From NCBI RefSeq assembly GCF_000247695.1, contig NW_004624747.1, positions 15,422,532 to 15,486,531 of the forward strand: 64,000 nt of DNA. The letters are read 5' to 3'. The notes under the pieces are model-generated. The model did not search any database. It worked only from the letters and a program-made list of their open reading frames with translations, and was not told the DNA's origin. This document shows, one piece after another, positions 44,926 to 57,180 of the stretch. Both the position numbers and the translations under genes were made by a program. The first letter of the stretch is position 1. The number at the start of each line of letters is the position of its first letter. This stretch comes from Heterocephalus glaber (taxonomy: Eukaryota; Chordata; Mammalia; Rodentia; Bathyergidae).

Positions 44926-45491
44926 AAAATCATCCAATACAGAAAGACTGAAGAACAGATTTAAAAATCAGGGTTTTGAGTTTCCATGTTTGGCAATCAT
45001 TTAGACTATACATATAGTCTAAAAATGTTTCCACTAATAGTTATCTAGAAAGTTTGGATTAAATATAAGAAACATCCTTTTAAATGCCAGATAAGAAGGA
45101 TAATCCCAGTTAGAAAAAGAGAATGTGACAAACAGGTTAATGTTGCATTGGGCCTGTCAGGAGGGGGAGGAGTTTTAGTTTTAAAGGTCCCCAAGGACGG
45201 GGGACAAGGCTTTGGTGGAACTGGAGCTGTGACCGCCATACAAAGCAAGACCTTCAGAGAGCTTCATCCTTCAGAAGAACAGGCAGATCTAGGAAAATCT
45301 ATCCAGCCAATGTAGGGAGATGAGGAAGAATCTTATTATCTGTCTTATTCTAGGCCCTAGGTGGGGAAAAATACCCTGCTCTGAATTTGTCACAGTGAGA
45401 CTATAGTTTCAGTTTTAAGATAAACAAGCTCTAGGGATCGAGTGTGCAGTTTGGCTGGTGATGGATGTGTTAATTTGACTTTGACAGTCAT

Positions 45492-45998
45492 AATGCATGG
45501 AGTGTAGCAAAAAAGATGAATGTTCACATTAAAAATTTTTGTTACAGTAAAAGATACATTGCCATCCTTCTCACTTTGAACACTCTTATTCTGAGGCTCT
45601 TGCCCCTTTTTGTTTTGTTTTATTTTTGTTTTTGTCTTTGAGACAGGGGCATGCTATGTAGTTCAGGTTGGTCGGGAACTCACTATGTAGCCCAGGCTGG
45701 CTTTGAACTCAGTGATCCTCCTCCCTCAGCCGCTGGAGTGCTGGGATCACAGATGTGTGCCACCACGCCTGGCTCTTGCCACTTTTGAGGCAGTTCTGGA
45801 ACTCCTCATTTGTGAGTGTCTTTAATTGTACTGTTGTGGCTGCCTCGATGTCTTGAATCCATTCAGAACATTTACCTTTCATAGTCATTTTGACTTTGGG
45901 GAAGAGCCAGAAGTCACATGGTGCCAGATCCAGTGAATAGGAAGGGTGAGGACACACTTATGTTTTTATTTGACAAATACTGCCATAAATGTATTGAA
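45492..45998 (-). mobile_element. Mariner transposon fossil, 3' half (left arm of inverted pair)
   Basis: The - strand encodes remnants of a mariner-class DDE transposase. QYLSNKNISV lies near 45990, then after a frame change HPSYSLDLAPCDFWLFPKVK, containing the DLAPCDFWLFP block of the third catalytic aspartate, then IQDIEAATTVQLKTLT. A B1-like SINE at about 45640-45775 interrupts it just after the codons for AGTGGCAAGAG. The 3' end continues from 45635 down to a terminal region near 45492. Several frame breaks; not active. Confidence 0.85.
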
Positions 45999-46002
45999 TT
46001 CG

Positions 46003-46372
46003 TTTAGGACATCAAAGCAGCCATGAAGACACTCACGAAAGAGAACCTCCAGAACTGCCTCAGAAAGTGGCAAAGATGCACTGGGCATGGTAGCACAGGC
46101 CTGTAATTCCAGCACTCAGGAGACTGAGGCAGGAGGATTGCTGTGAATTCAAGGCCACCCTTGGTTACATAGTGAGTTCAAGGCCAGCCTGAATTGCCTA
46201 GTGAGGCCCTGTCTCAAAAAAGAAAATGAAAAAAAGAAAGAAAGTGGCAAGGATGATAGGATAAGTGTGTTCAAAATAAAGAGAAATATTTTGAGGCGGA
46301 TTAATGGCAATGCATCTTTTACTATGATAAACTTTAAAGATTCACTGTATTTTTTGATCATGCCTTGTATAT
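46003..46372 (+). mobile_element. Mariner transposon fossil, 3' part (right arm of inverted pair)
   Basis: The + strand resumes the same transposase region (GGACATCAAAGCAGCC...AAAGACACTCACGAAAGAG, QNCLRKWQ) with a 15-base internal deletion relative to the left arm. It is interrupted by a B1-like SINE (about 46078-46225) at the same transposase position. The 3' end (ATTAATGGCAATGCATCTTT) runs to about 46372. It is head to head with the left arm. Confidence 0.85.
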
Positions 46373-47121
46373 ATACATCAAATTATCACTCTTGTACACC
46401 TTGGATGGATACAATTTGTATTTGTTAATTGTATTTGTTAATGTTAATGCAAATTGTATTTGTTAAAATAAAAAATAAGACTATACTCACATAGGCTTGG
46501 GGTCAAAATTTATACCATGGGAACCCCCCTAAGCCAAGAAATGAGTTCTGAATAGACAAACTGTTAGTCTGTACCAAGATTCCCACAGATTAAGATCTGC
46601 TCATTCAAAAGAGAACACGAGAACACACAGAAATTAAGAAAAAAATCCAAATGGCAACACACACAAGGAAATGATCCACTCTGAGCAAGGCATAATAGAA
46701 ACAATAACATCTGATCCCAACTATTTTTAGATAATAGATTATTAAAGACTCATTTAAAATAAATTTGTTTGCAGTGGCTAAAGATATAAATAAATTAATA
46801 AGTAAACATAAGGAGAAAATGACAATGAAAATAGATAAGGTACTTTTGAAAAAGAAACTAGGACACCTGTATTTTGACCATCGATTTGTCTCCTTCTTAT
46901 TATTGTCAGTAGAGGCAGATACTCAGGATGAGATTGCGCCTACATACTTGTGCATTATCTGGAAGTAGTAAAATTTCCCAATGAGTACTTCAGCGAAAAC
47001 CTGCCGACACCTGTCATGCGTCACAGAGGTACCTTTACTCGGAGCCATGGCAGATACAGGAGATAAACTAGAGGGGCAGAGGATGGAGAGCTGCAGGGAA
47101 AACATATCAAAGCTGAGTGTG

Positions 47122-47208
47122 AGGGCCGGAGATGTAGCTCAGTGGCACCGCGCCTGCCTTGAATGGGCAAGATCCTGAGTTCGATCCCCGGTAAGAAAAA
47201 AAAAAATT
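47122..47208 (+). repeat. ID-like SINE
   Basis: Variant start GGAGATGTAGCTCAGTGGCA and end GATCCCCGGTAAG, then A tail. Confidence 0.85.
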
Positions 47209-47217
47209 GCTGCATGT

Positions 47218-47545
47218 GGAGCCAGGTGTGGTGGTGCGTGTAATCCCAGAACTGTGGGAGGCAGGCTGGGGCTGAGGCAGGAAGATCACTAGGTTAAACT
47301 CAGCCTGAGCAACTTAGTGACTTGGAAGTATCCTGTCTCCAAATATAAAAAGGGTTGGGAATTTGGCTCAACATGATGGCCCTGCATTCAATCCCCAGTA
47401 CTACTAGAACAAAAAAAATCTGGATGTGGTAGCAAGCCTTGTAGTCCCAGGTACTTTGGAAGCTGAGGCAGGAGAATCCCTTGTGCCCCAAAATTCAAGG
47501 CCATCTTGGGCAACATAGGAAGATCCTGACTCAAAAAAACACAAC
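47218..47545 (+). repeat. Composite B1-ID SINE plus another B1-like unit
   Basis: 7SL-like half 47218-47340, ID-like half to 47410, then a second 7SL-like unit (GGATGTGGTAGCAAGCCTTG) to 47545. Confidence 0.78.
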
Positions 47546-48117
47546 AAAGAAAACAGATAACCAAGGATAGACATGGAGTATGTTCACTACAAGAGTGGTG
47601 CCTATACCGAGGGTGAAGGAAAATGAAGGAAGACTCAGCCTGGGAGGGAACCCGCCTGGGAGGGGAAGGGATATTTGCATGGAGATTAGAAGGATGAACA
47701 GAATTTACCCCAGTGAGGGAGGCATGGAAAAAGCTGTCCAGTTGGAGAAAACCTCCATCCAGGACAGGCTGGTGCACTTGGCTGTATGAAAGGAGACCTT
47801 GTGGAAGGATGAAGAGAGGCAGGGAGAGGGGACATGGGCAGCATGTGTTGCCGGTCACAATCCAGGGCTGAGCAGCTCCAGGGGCCAGACCAGGAGAATC
47901 GTGATGTATGAAGCCTCCTCGTGGGTGCTAGGATTCATCCTGCAGGCAGCGGGGGGATTTGAGGAGTGGGGGTAGGGAATCGTTACACTTGTTTGGAAAG
48001 CTCACTCAGATGGTTTAATGAGAGGTAGGCTTGTCACTCCTTAAGGTTGCTGCAGCCAAGACCTGAGCTAGAAAAGGAAGTTTCTATTCTGCTGCACCTG
48101 TGTTTTTTGGGAAAAAA

Positions 48118-48305
48118 ATTTTTTGGTGGTACTAGAAATTGAACCCAAGGTCACACTGCCACTGTGGTATATACCCAGACCCTTTCTCTAAAATTTTGAG
48201 ACAGAGCTTTGCTAAATTGCCCGGGCTGTACTGAAATTGAGATTCTCCTGCCTCTGCTTCCTGAACAGCAGGGATTACAGGCATGTGCCACCACACCTAG
48301 CTTGA
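48118..48305 (-). repeat. Composite B1-ID SINE
   Basis: Inverted ID-like half 48120-48184, then inverted 7SL-like half to CACACCTAGCTTG. Confidence 0.75.
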
Positions 48306-48409
48306 AATGATTTTGATGAGCATCAGTAAGGAAGCTTGGAATTAGATGTACTGTGCAGTCCTGAATGGAAAAACTGGCATAAGAATAATATGTAGACCAT
48401 GCTCCCATT

Positions 48410-48493
48410 TCGGGGGCGGGGTACCAGGGATTCGAATTCAGGACCTTTCGCTTGTGAGGCAGGTGTGGTGCCACTGAGCTAAATCCCCAGCCA
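48410..48493 (-). repeat. ID-like SINE with C-rich tail
   Basis: Read on the - strand, the body ends GGTACC and continues CCGCCCCCG with no A run. Flanked by CATGCTCCCATTT on both sides, so the C-rich tail belongs to the inserted element. Confidence 0.87.
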
Positions 48494-48514
48494 TGCTCCC
48501 ATTTTTAAAAAGTG

Positions 48515-48740
48515 GAAACAGATCTGGGCATGGTAGTAAACATCTGTAATCCCAACACTCTGGGAGGCTGAGGCAGGATGACTGCAAGTTCAGCCAAGCC
48601 TGAGATATTTAGTGAGACCCTGTCCCCAAATAAAATAAAATAAAATAAAATAAAATAAAATATAATAAAATGGCTAGGGATGTTGACCAGTATGAAGGCC
48701 CTGGGTACATTCAACAGTATCGTGATGAAAAAACAAACAA
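48515..48740 (+). repeat. Composite B1-ID SINE with (TAAAA)n linker
   Basis: The 7SL-like half ends at 48627, a run of about eight AAAAT units (48628-48668) follows, then an ID-like half (GGCTAGGGATGTTGACCAG) and an A/C tail. Confidence 0.8.
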
Positions 48741-49309
48741 ACAAAGAACAACAAAAACAAAGCCTAAAATACTCCTCTGTGCTCCTGTGTGCATTTGTAC
48801 ATAGCTTTAAAACATACGCACTAATATGACAGAGCTTATGGTTTCTGCTTGTTCTTTAGGTTCCTACTAAGGATAGAGAGGGAGCAATAATGATGTACTT
48901 TACGTTTTCAAATTCATTGCTGATTGTCTACAGGGATGAAAAACAACAAAAATGAAGAATAACTCTAAGTTCCTAATTATGACCCCTCACTGGAAAGTGG
49001 GTTCCGTGCAAGTAAACAACATGTTTTATTCACCTTTGAATTTCCCCAGTGCCTGACACCAAATGCCCAATAAAAGTTTATTGGATGAGAGAAAGGGAAT
49101 ATGGGAATTTGGGAATGCCTGAAGGGTTGTGTGGAAGCTGGCAGGAAACCACTTTTTTAGGAGTTAAGTCCAATCAATATTTATTGAGCTTTTGTTAAGT
49201 ACCATCCTGCACTGGGACATGGGGTGAACGGAGGTCACTGTGCTTAACAGCGTACACAGACCTCACCTTAGCAACAGGGAAGGGAGGAGGAGAGAGAAAT
49301 GGTGTCAGG

Positions 49310-49530
49310 CAGCGGCTGTGCAGTCAGGCTGATGGGGATTTTAGTTAAGAGACTCTGCCTATTAGTACCTGTTTGAACAAAGGTAAGTAGCTGAACCTCT
49401 CCGGGCTTCAATTTCCTCATCTGCAAAAGAAGAGTTATAATATTAGTACCTGCTTTGGAGACATGTTGAAAGAAGTGAGATGGAATCCATGTTGAGCTAT
49501 TAACGTAGTGTTTGGGACAGTAAGGGCTCA
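49310..49530 (+). repeat. MIR
   Basis: AGTAGCTGAACCTCTCCGGG and TTTCCTCATCTGCAAAAGA form the typical MIR core. Confidence 0.75.
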
Positions 49531-49660
49531 ATAATAACCAGAGGTAGTATTGTAGTGATGAAATTCAGTGGATCTGTTTGGTGTTCTCTCTTCCTGACAC
49601 TCAAGAATATTTTCTAACTTTGAATGGAAGAATAGTAGATTCCCAAAGATTTCCACAGAC

Positions 49661-49745
49661 TGTGTGTGTGTGTGTGTGTGTGTGTAGCAGGGGATAAAAC
49701 CCAAGGCCTTGTGCATACTAAGCAAGTGCTCTACCACTGAGCTAT
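49661..49745 (-). repeat. (TG)n plus old tRNA-type SINE
   Basis: About 13 TG units, followed by inverted AAAACCCAAGGCCTTGTGC...TCTACCACTGAGCTATATTCC. Confidence 0.75.
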
Positions 49746-49754
49746 ATTCCAGTC

Positions 49755-50350
49755 CCTGTGCCTTGTGAATATGTAACCTCACATGGCACAAGGGACTTTG
49801 CAGGTATAATTAAGGCACTTGAGAGGCAGAAGCTATTGTCGACAATAGGATGGTGCGTCCGAGTGATTATAAGGGTCCTTATAAGTGAAAGCAGGTGACA
49901 AGAGAGGCAGAGAAAAGATGTGACGAAGGAAGCAGAGGTCGGAGTGCTTGCTGGCTGGAGACCACATGCCAAGGAGCAGCTCTAGCTGAGAGAGCACCTG
50001 TAAAAGGAGGAAAAGGCAAAGAAGTGGATTGTGCTTAGGAATCTCCAGAAGGATCTCAGCCCTGCCAACACTTTCATTTTAGCCCAGTGAGATGACTTTG
50101 GACTTCTGACTTTCTGATCAGAACTGCAGATGAACGTGTGTGTTAAGCCTCTACACTTATGCTAATTTGCTACAGCAGCAATAAGAAACTCAGACAGGGG
50201 CCGGGGATTTAGCTCAGCGGTTCTGGCGCCTACCTCACAAGCGCAAGATCCTGAGTTCGATCACCGGTAGCCCCCCCCGCCCCCCCGCCCCGCTCCGCCA
50301 AATAAATAAGAAATGTCATTTTTTTAAAAAAGAAAAGAAACTCAGACAGT
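49755..50350 (+). mobile_element. MLT1-type MaLR LTR with young ID-like SINE
   Basis: GAATATGTAACCTCACATGG, GGACTTTGCAGGTATAATTA, AGGTCGGAGTGCTTGCTGG and CAGCCCTGCCAACACTTTC follow the MLT1 order. The ID-like SINE at about 50198-50334 splits its last bases. Confidence 0.83.
50198..50334 (+). repeat. ID-like SINE with long C-rich tail
   Basis: After GATCACCGGTAG comes about 36 bases of almost pure C with a few G and T (50270-50299), then AAATAAATAAG and an A-rich end. AAGAAACTCAGACAG brackets it exactly (50183-50197 and 50335-50349). Confidence 0.9.
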
Positions 50351-52284
50351 AATGACAGACGTGGAGAGCCACTGTCCAGATCCTATTCAAGAAGGATGTA
50401 CTATTCAGCACCAAAGAATATGAGCAGGAGACAAGCTTTACCCCCCAGCTCCTTCAAGGTTGATCTCAAACGTGGAGAGAGGCACCTCACCCATGGTCAC
50501 TTCTTTCCTGGGGCCACTCACACTTAGTGACTGAGGAAGGCAGAGGTAAGGGTAGTGGATGCTGGATGGGATGGAGCTCATTAGCCTACTACTTAATCAA
50601 CTCAGGCAACTGCATAGGCCACAGTCACAGCAGGACTTCCTGTTTGCTTGGCTGAGGCTTTGCTGGGCTCACATCACAGCTGGATTTTTCTTCTGCCTAA
50701 TTCTGCTTCCTCTTCCTTCCCAAGGGGTTACTTCCTACCCCTTGCAAGACCAACCTATAGCACAAATCCATCTAAAAGGGAAGAAGGATGCCTTCAAGGT
50801 TGTAGACAGATAAGTAAATATCAGAAACATTTTATCCAGCATAGAGAATATAAGTACCTTTTACAGTTTATTCCAGTATTCTTCTGTCTCTTCCTTAAAA
50901 ATTAAATAGAAATAAAGGCAAGAAACTGGCTTAGAGTTAGAGATCACAGACCCTGCTCCTTTCTTGAAGTTCTGTCTGAAAATAGGAAAGACAGGTCTAA
51001 TTCCATTTGTTAATTTTATGCATGCAGGATGAGATTTACCTTACTTAGGAAATAGCCATATTGAGCTAAGAATTCGAAGTATAAGAAGGCAGGAAAGTAA
51101 AAAGATGGCCTCAGAAGATCTCGAAGAGAAAAGAGGGAACATAAATTCATTGTTGGGTGGGTTCACTATCTGTTATACTCTAGGATATTCTATTACTTGA
51201 AATGAAGTGTACAGAGCAGGGTTTGTGTCCAGAAAGTGTGTCTCGGGGGACAGGGTGGCTTAATTCTACCTTCTTGGCCTTGCATGATATAGGAGAGTAA
51301 AAGAGAGATTATTGAGATTATTAAGATTATGATTAAAGAAAAGAGAGATTATTGAGAATGCAATTTCTACATAAAAAGAAGATTAAAGAGCTTATTCATC
51401 TACAGAGGAAGAATTAAGTAATGGACAGAGCTTCCTCATTCTAGTTAGCAAAGTTCTAGGTATCTCTGATTTCAAAAATCTTTGCAAAAGTTTTAGAACA
51501 TCCTCCTAACAAGATTTGAATCAAGACATTTGAGTTTTGGTTAATAAACCATTGTGAGGTCACCAATTAAAAACAGTACATTGAGGATATATTTATTTCT
51601 GTTTCCTCCTAAAGCCTGACTGAAAGAAAATAAAGGGATGAAGAAGTGTTAACTCACAAGGAAAAAGAGACTGGGAGGACAGACAACACTGGATGAGAGA
51701 TTTCAACACATTTTTGGAGATGAAATGTTGCTGGAGAGATTTCCAGTTAAACATGGCAGACAAAATACCATACATTTATCTTTGCTTCTTCCAGAAATCC
51801 CATAAAACATTATAAATAAATTAAAGAGACATGTGTAAAATACAGTTGTGCCAGACTTGAGGAGACAGTGGTCACCAACCTTTCAATCTGAAAATCTATA
51901 CCCAGCCAAACTATCACTGAAAAGCAAGATTCAATGATTTCACCTATCAGAGATTTTTTAAAAAAACAAAAAACCTCCCACACAGTAATCTTTTGAAAAT
52001 ATGCTCCAACATAATAAAAGACCAAAATAGGAAAGAGCAAGATAATACTCAGTGAAAGAGGAGATTCCAAATGCATAAAAGACAAAGAGAATTTCCAGGG
52101 TAATTGTAAAAATTTGATTAAAAGTAACAGTTATATAGCAGGTCCTAGAAAGCAGCTTGTCCAGATTGGAGGAAGAAGAGATCTCTAGGAAAAACATGAA
52201 ATTGATTCTTTCAGTGTGGAGAAAATATTGACAGGCCAGAGAGAGATGTGCAAGCATTGGAAAAACTACTTAGAAACAGTATTT
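50351..52284. other. Intergenic stretch without recognised gene
   Basis: No SINE over nearly 2 kb. The right part (about 51770-52960) has LINE-like wording (CAGCCAAACTATCACTGAAAAG) and may be an old HAL1/L1 fragment. I cannot assign it firmly. Confidence 0.4.
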
Positions 52285-52430
52285 AGAGCTGGATGCAGTG
52301 GCTCATGCCTGTAATCCCAGATTCTGGAGGCTGAGGCAGGAATATCACAACTTTGAGGTCACCATGGACTACCTACTGAGATTCTGTTTAAAGAAAAACA
52401 AAACAAAACAAAACAAAACACAAAAGGGAA
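52285..52430 (+). repeat. B1-like SINE with (AAAAC)n tail
   Basis: GCTGGATGCAGTGGCTCATG to AGATTCTGTTTAAAG, then five AAAAC units. Confidence 0.8.
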
Positions 52431-53044
52431 GAGAAGAAAAGAAACAATACTTAGAAAACCAGACAAATAAAAAGGTCAGGGAATTATAACTCTAGGAAAA
52501 GCAAAGGCTATGAAATAAAGGAGGCATATTCATAGCGATCCTTCTTGGTTTGAGAGTAAATAATATTTATATGGTCATAATATAAACATTGCTACTGATC
52601 TGCTCCTAAATTTCTATATAACGATGTTTGGGAGATGGGAGGAGGGTAAGGCGAGGAGTGGTCTTAGTGTTGGAGAAATGAGTCAATAGACATTTAAGAA
52701 TTAATACATTAAGAAATTGCAGTATAAATTTCTTATTGAAAAGTATGGTGATAAGTACCTGGAGGAAAAGTATAAGGGTTGAGGATGTCTGCTTCTGAGG
52801 AATAGAACATGAAAGGTAGGATGGGAAGGGTAGGATGGGGGATAGTCTTTTGAATGATGTGCTGTTTGACCATGTTATTTTGAACCTATCACTGAATACT
52901 TTGAAGATAGTAATACATACTATAACTGGCTATTTAATGAGTAAATGATATTTTAAAAATACTTAAAATTTGCTTTAGTACATATTTATGAATTGTTAGA
53001 CTCTTCTCCTGAAGTCTAATTTTTGCCAATGGGTTCTCAGATAG

Positions 53045-53230
53045 CAGTCAAGTTCATAGGCTTGGGAGTCTAAGGGCTTGCATTTTATCCTTAACTCTGC
53101 CATATGCTCTGTGACCTTGGGAAAGTCACTTAAATTCTCTGAGCCTTATCTTTTCTAGTTTGTAGAATGATGGTAACAATAGTCAGGTTGTTCTGTCAAT
53201 ATCATAGGAATGTAACTGAGATTAACAACT
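53045..53230 (+). repeat. MIR
   Basis: CTCTGTGACCTTGGGAAAGT and CTTAAATTCTCTGAGCC are the MIR core in sense. Confidence 0.8.
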
Positions 53231-53584
53231 AAAGCAATATGCTACACACTTTTTGCACATTATTTTGTTGAATCTACATAAGCTATCAGTTTCATGAAGA
53301 ACATGCTTATCTCAGTATCTATTGGTTTCATTATTGATTGTTTAATATAGGGTAGCAGTTTTTTGTTAGTATTTCTATGGGAATGAAGATGAGCAAGATA
53401 AAAAAAATAGGAGAAACAGAGTGAAAAGGGACAAATTCAGTAACATTCTGTTTATTTTGAGACCATGTTCTCAACTTGTTCTATTCTGTCATACATAGAG
53501 TTGAGCCTGCAGTAAGAAGAAAAATATCCCCAGAGGATCCAAGTTCTATTCAAAAGTGATGCTCTTTGGCTTAGCGCTGAATTC

Positions 53585-54560
53585 TTTTTAAAAATTACGG
53601 TAAGATATACTTGGCCTAAAATGTACCACCCAAACCATTTTCAAGTGGACAGCTCAGTGGGGTCTGGTACACTCGTAGCCTTCTGCAACCATCACTATCA
53701 TTCACCCCCAGAACTTTTTCATCTTCCTGAACTAAACTCTCTCTAATAAACAGTCATTTCCCTTCCCACTCCTGCCAGCCCTGGCAACCACCATTCTGCT
53801 TTCCGTGTCTATGATTTGGACGACTCTACGTACCTCATAACGAAGAATTACGTGATGTTTGTTTTGTGACTGGCTTACTTCACTTAGCACACATAATCCT
53901 CAACGTTCACCCATGTTGCAGCACACTGTAGAATTCCCAACCTAAAATTGTTAGGGAAGAATAATACGCAAGGGCATGAGATATACAAACCCACACACAT
54001 ATGCACCATTTCGTTTATCCATTTATGTGTAACAAATCTTTGAGTTATTTCCAACTTTTGGCCATTGTGAATAATGTTGCTGTGAACACAGATGTACAAA
54101 CATCTGTTAAACTCTCTGTTTTTATTTCTTTTGTACACATATCCAAAAGTAGAATTGCTGGGTAATATGGTAAATCTAGATTTTTTTTTTGTGGAATCTC
54201 CTTACTGTTTTCTACAGTGACTGCACCATTTAAAATTCCCACCCAGCAGTGTGCAAGTGTTCTAATTCCTCCTCATCCTTGCCAGCACTTATTATTTTAC
54301 ATGTACGTACTTGTGTCTCTGTAGGAGAGATTTTGTTACATGGATTTTTTTTTTTTTTTTTGGTACTGGGGATCAAACTCAGGACCTTGTGCTTGCAAGG
54401 CAGGCGGCTGAACCACTGAGCTAAATCCCCGGCCCTGTTACATGGATTTTTTAGAAGTGTAATTGATGGGTCAAAGGGTAAATGCATCTAAAATTTGGTA
54501 CATTTAGCAAATTGCTTTCTGAAAATGTTGTACAAATTTACATCACACCATTAGTGTATA
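53585..54560 (-). mobile_element. Old L1 3' end
   Basis: Inverted L1 3' UTR blocks (CTGCAACCATCACTATCATT, CTGGCAACCACCATTCTGC, TTGGCCATTGTGAATAATG). An inverted ID-like SINE splits it at 54341-54437 (flanked by TGTTACATGGATTTTTT). Confidence 0.75.
54341..54437 (-). repeat. ID-like SINE
   Basis: Near-consensus; TGTTACATGGATTTTTT on both sides is its target duplication. Confidence 0.9.
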
Positions 54561-54855
54561 AGGAGATTATTTGCTATATTTTCACCAACCACAGATAATA
54601 TTGCACTTTTTAATATTTGTTGTGCTGCTCATCACTTTAATTGGTATTTTAAATTACTGTTAGGCCATATTTTGCATTTCTATTGGCTACCCAGGCAATT
54701 TTGTCATTCTTTATTTAATCCATTCTCCATTGGTGATGTCTAGCTCAGTTGTCAAGTCATAGCACATCCAAGATAGCAAAACAAAAAGGTGAATGTGAGA
54801 AGCTGATGGAGATGCATCCATTGACAATAAATGGATAATCCTGAGTCAGCTTGTA

Positions 54856-55365
54856 TGTTATGGTTTTCATGTGGCCTGTCCTCCAAGGATCTGTGTGCCA
54901 AGGGCATGGTCCTCCACGTGGAGTATTGAGCTGATGGAGACGCAAAACTACTGTGTGGTAATTAGATCACTGGTGCCAAGGCCCTTGGAAGGGGTTAATG
55001 GTGGTCTCCAGGGGTGAGTTAGTTCTCACAAGACTGGGGTGTTATAAAACAAGTAAGACATATCCCTCCCCAGTTTCTGACTTTTTGTCTCATCATGAGA
55101 TCTCTTTTGCACATGTTCCCCCATGATGCCGTCTAGTATTAGGCCATCACCAGGGGCCACATGCATGGGGCCACCTGATCCTGAACTTTCAGCCTCCAGA
55201 ACTGTGAGTCAATAAATCTCTTCCCCCACCCCAGTACTGGGAATTGAACCCCGGGCTTTGTGTTTGCCAGGCAAGCAGTCTACCTCTGAGCTACATCCCT
55301 TTTTCTTTACACAGAATCCAGTGTCAGGCATTTTGTTACAGCAACGGAAAACAGACCAATGCATG
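54856..55365 (+). mobile_element. MaLR-type solo LTR
   Basis: GTTATGGTTTTCATGTGGC at the start, AACTGTGAGTCAATAAATCTC near the end, closing on ACGGAAAACAGACCAATGCA. An inverted old tRNA-type SINE (55228-55300) interrupts the terminal part. Confidence 0.8.
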
Positions 55366-55559
55366 GTAGTTACACTGCATTGAGGAAGAAGAGCAGGGTT
55401 TTGCAAAGAGTTTTTATCAAAAATGTTAAAAAATATGAAGTTTCAGTAATTTTTGAAAACTACTACTTATAGGACATTAATATGTATTGGAATTTATTGG
55501 AAATTAATGTGTCATTCATTCTTTGTGTTTGGGGTTTTTATATATTGTTTTATTTTATC

Positions 55560-55700
55560 TTGGCTTGAATCAGTACCATCACATTTTACAGATGTGGAAA
55601 AATAAGGTTTGAGGAGACATGTCTGTGGTCAGGAAACATAGTCAGCAAGTGAGTGGCAGGACCCTGACCCTGATCTGTCTGCACCCTTACCCTTAGAGAA
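55560..55700 (-). repeat. MIR
   Basis: CACATTTTACAGATGTGGAA and AGCAAGTGAGTGGCAGGACC are inverted MIR-core blocks. Confidence 0.7.
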
Positions 55701-56759
55701 TGACTTCTGAGAGATGTGCTGAAGATTGGTGGAGACAAAATTCAAAGGACATGAATGGTGCTAACCATTACCTTGGTCAGATAGCCTGGGCTAGTTTTTG
55801 TTTGGATTTTTCTTTTTTCTTTTGCAATCCAGAGTCAGTAAACTTTCCAACAAAGACTTTGTTGTAGTTCTCCACAAAGTGTGAGCCTGACTCTCTAGGA
55901 AATGATTTTAGAGTGGCTTAGCCCTGGCATTAAATGGCACTGAATCACTCGGCAGGGAGGTTACGCTTCTCTCCCAACCATCTCATCAAGGAAGTCTCCT
56001 CGTGGTGTTTGAGCCTGTAACACTTGTTGAGGTTTGCTTTTGTTTTTTGTTTTTGTTTAACAAAGATGTTCCCAAAGATTTAGAGCTTTAGTAGTTGAGA
56101 GTATCTAGTTAGAATTTAATAGCATTATTTTTTTATTTTTGGTGCCAAGGATTGAACCCAGGGCCTTGTGCATGCTTAATGTGTACTCTGCCACTCGGCC
56201 ACACTCCCAACCAATAGCATTATTTAAAAGTTTTTAAAAATTTACTTTATAATTGCCATCTAAATATGGCAAGATAATTTTCATTTAGACTAATGACATT
56301 CATTTCTTTCTTAGAATAAACTTATTTTAAAAAATATATTGAGTCATTTTATGGAAAATTACAAGCATATGCAATCATAAATGGTAAAATAATTGAACAA
56401 AAGGTATTAATTAAAGTTATACTCAAATGAAGTTTTGGAGACACCACTTTATTGGATTTATATGAGGAGTATTGGTATTTGTTAACTCTCCGTATTTTTC
56501 TAACTTTAGGGTATATCATAGTCAGATGGGGTGATTGTTAAAAAAGCAGATTCCTGGGACTTAAACCCAGACAGGAAGTGTCCTAATTCACCTGGGTTGC
56601 TATAACAAAATACCAAAGATGAGGTGGTCTATAAATAATAGCTGAAGATCAAGGCAGATTTGGTGCCTGGGGAGGGCTGGCTTCCTCATAGATGACCATC
56701 TTCTCATTGTAACTTCATGTGGTGGAAGGGGCAAAGGATCTCCCTGGGGTCTCTTTTAT

Positions 56760-57180
56760 TGACTCTTTTTTTTTTTAAATATGTGTCCAGTTTCTTTATT
56801 TCAGTTAAAATATGGTCTCAAGGGGCATCCATTGACCAAAAAATATCTCATTTATCTTTCTTTATGACAGAGTAGTACTCAATGAATATAAAAACCACAT
56901 TTTCTTTATTCATTTATCTGTTGATGGGTGTCTGGGCTGTTTCCAAGATTTAGCTATTACAAATTGTGCTATTATAAACATGGGTGTAAATGTATCACTG
57001 TGGTATGATGCTTTCAACTCCTTTGGGAAGCTACCCAGAAGGGGAACCACTGGGTCAAATGGAATCTCTAGTTCTAGTTTTTTGAGAAATCTCCATAGTG
57101 ATTTCCACAGTGGTTACACCAGTCTACACTCCCACCCACAGTGGAGAAGGTTCTTTTATCTCCACAACTCCTCCAGTATT
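56760..57180 (-). mobile_element. 5'-truncated L1 inside an older repeat
   Basis: Inverted, same family as the copy at 10258 (TTTCCACAGTGGTTACACCA). The poly(A) side is the T-run at 56767, and TATTGAC at both edges suggests a target duplication. The host repeat (GGTTGCTATAACAAAATACC...ACCTCCCCAAAGCCCTGCC) spans about 56580-57335. Confidence 0.82.
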
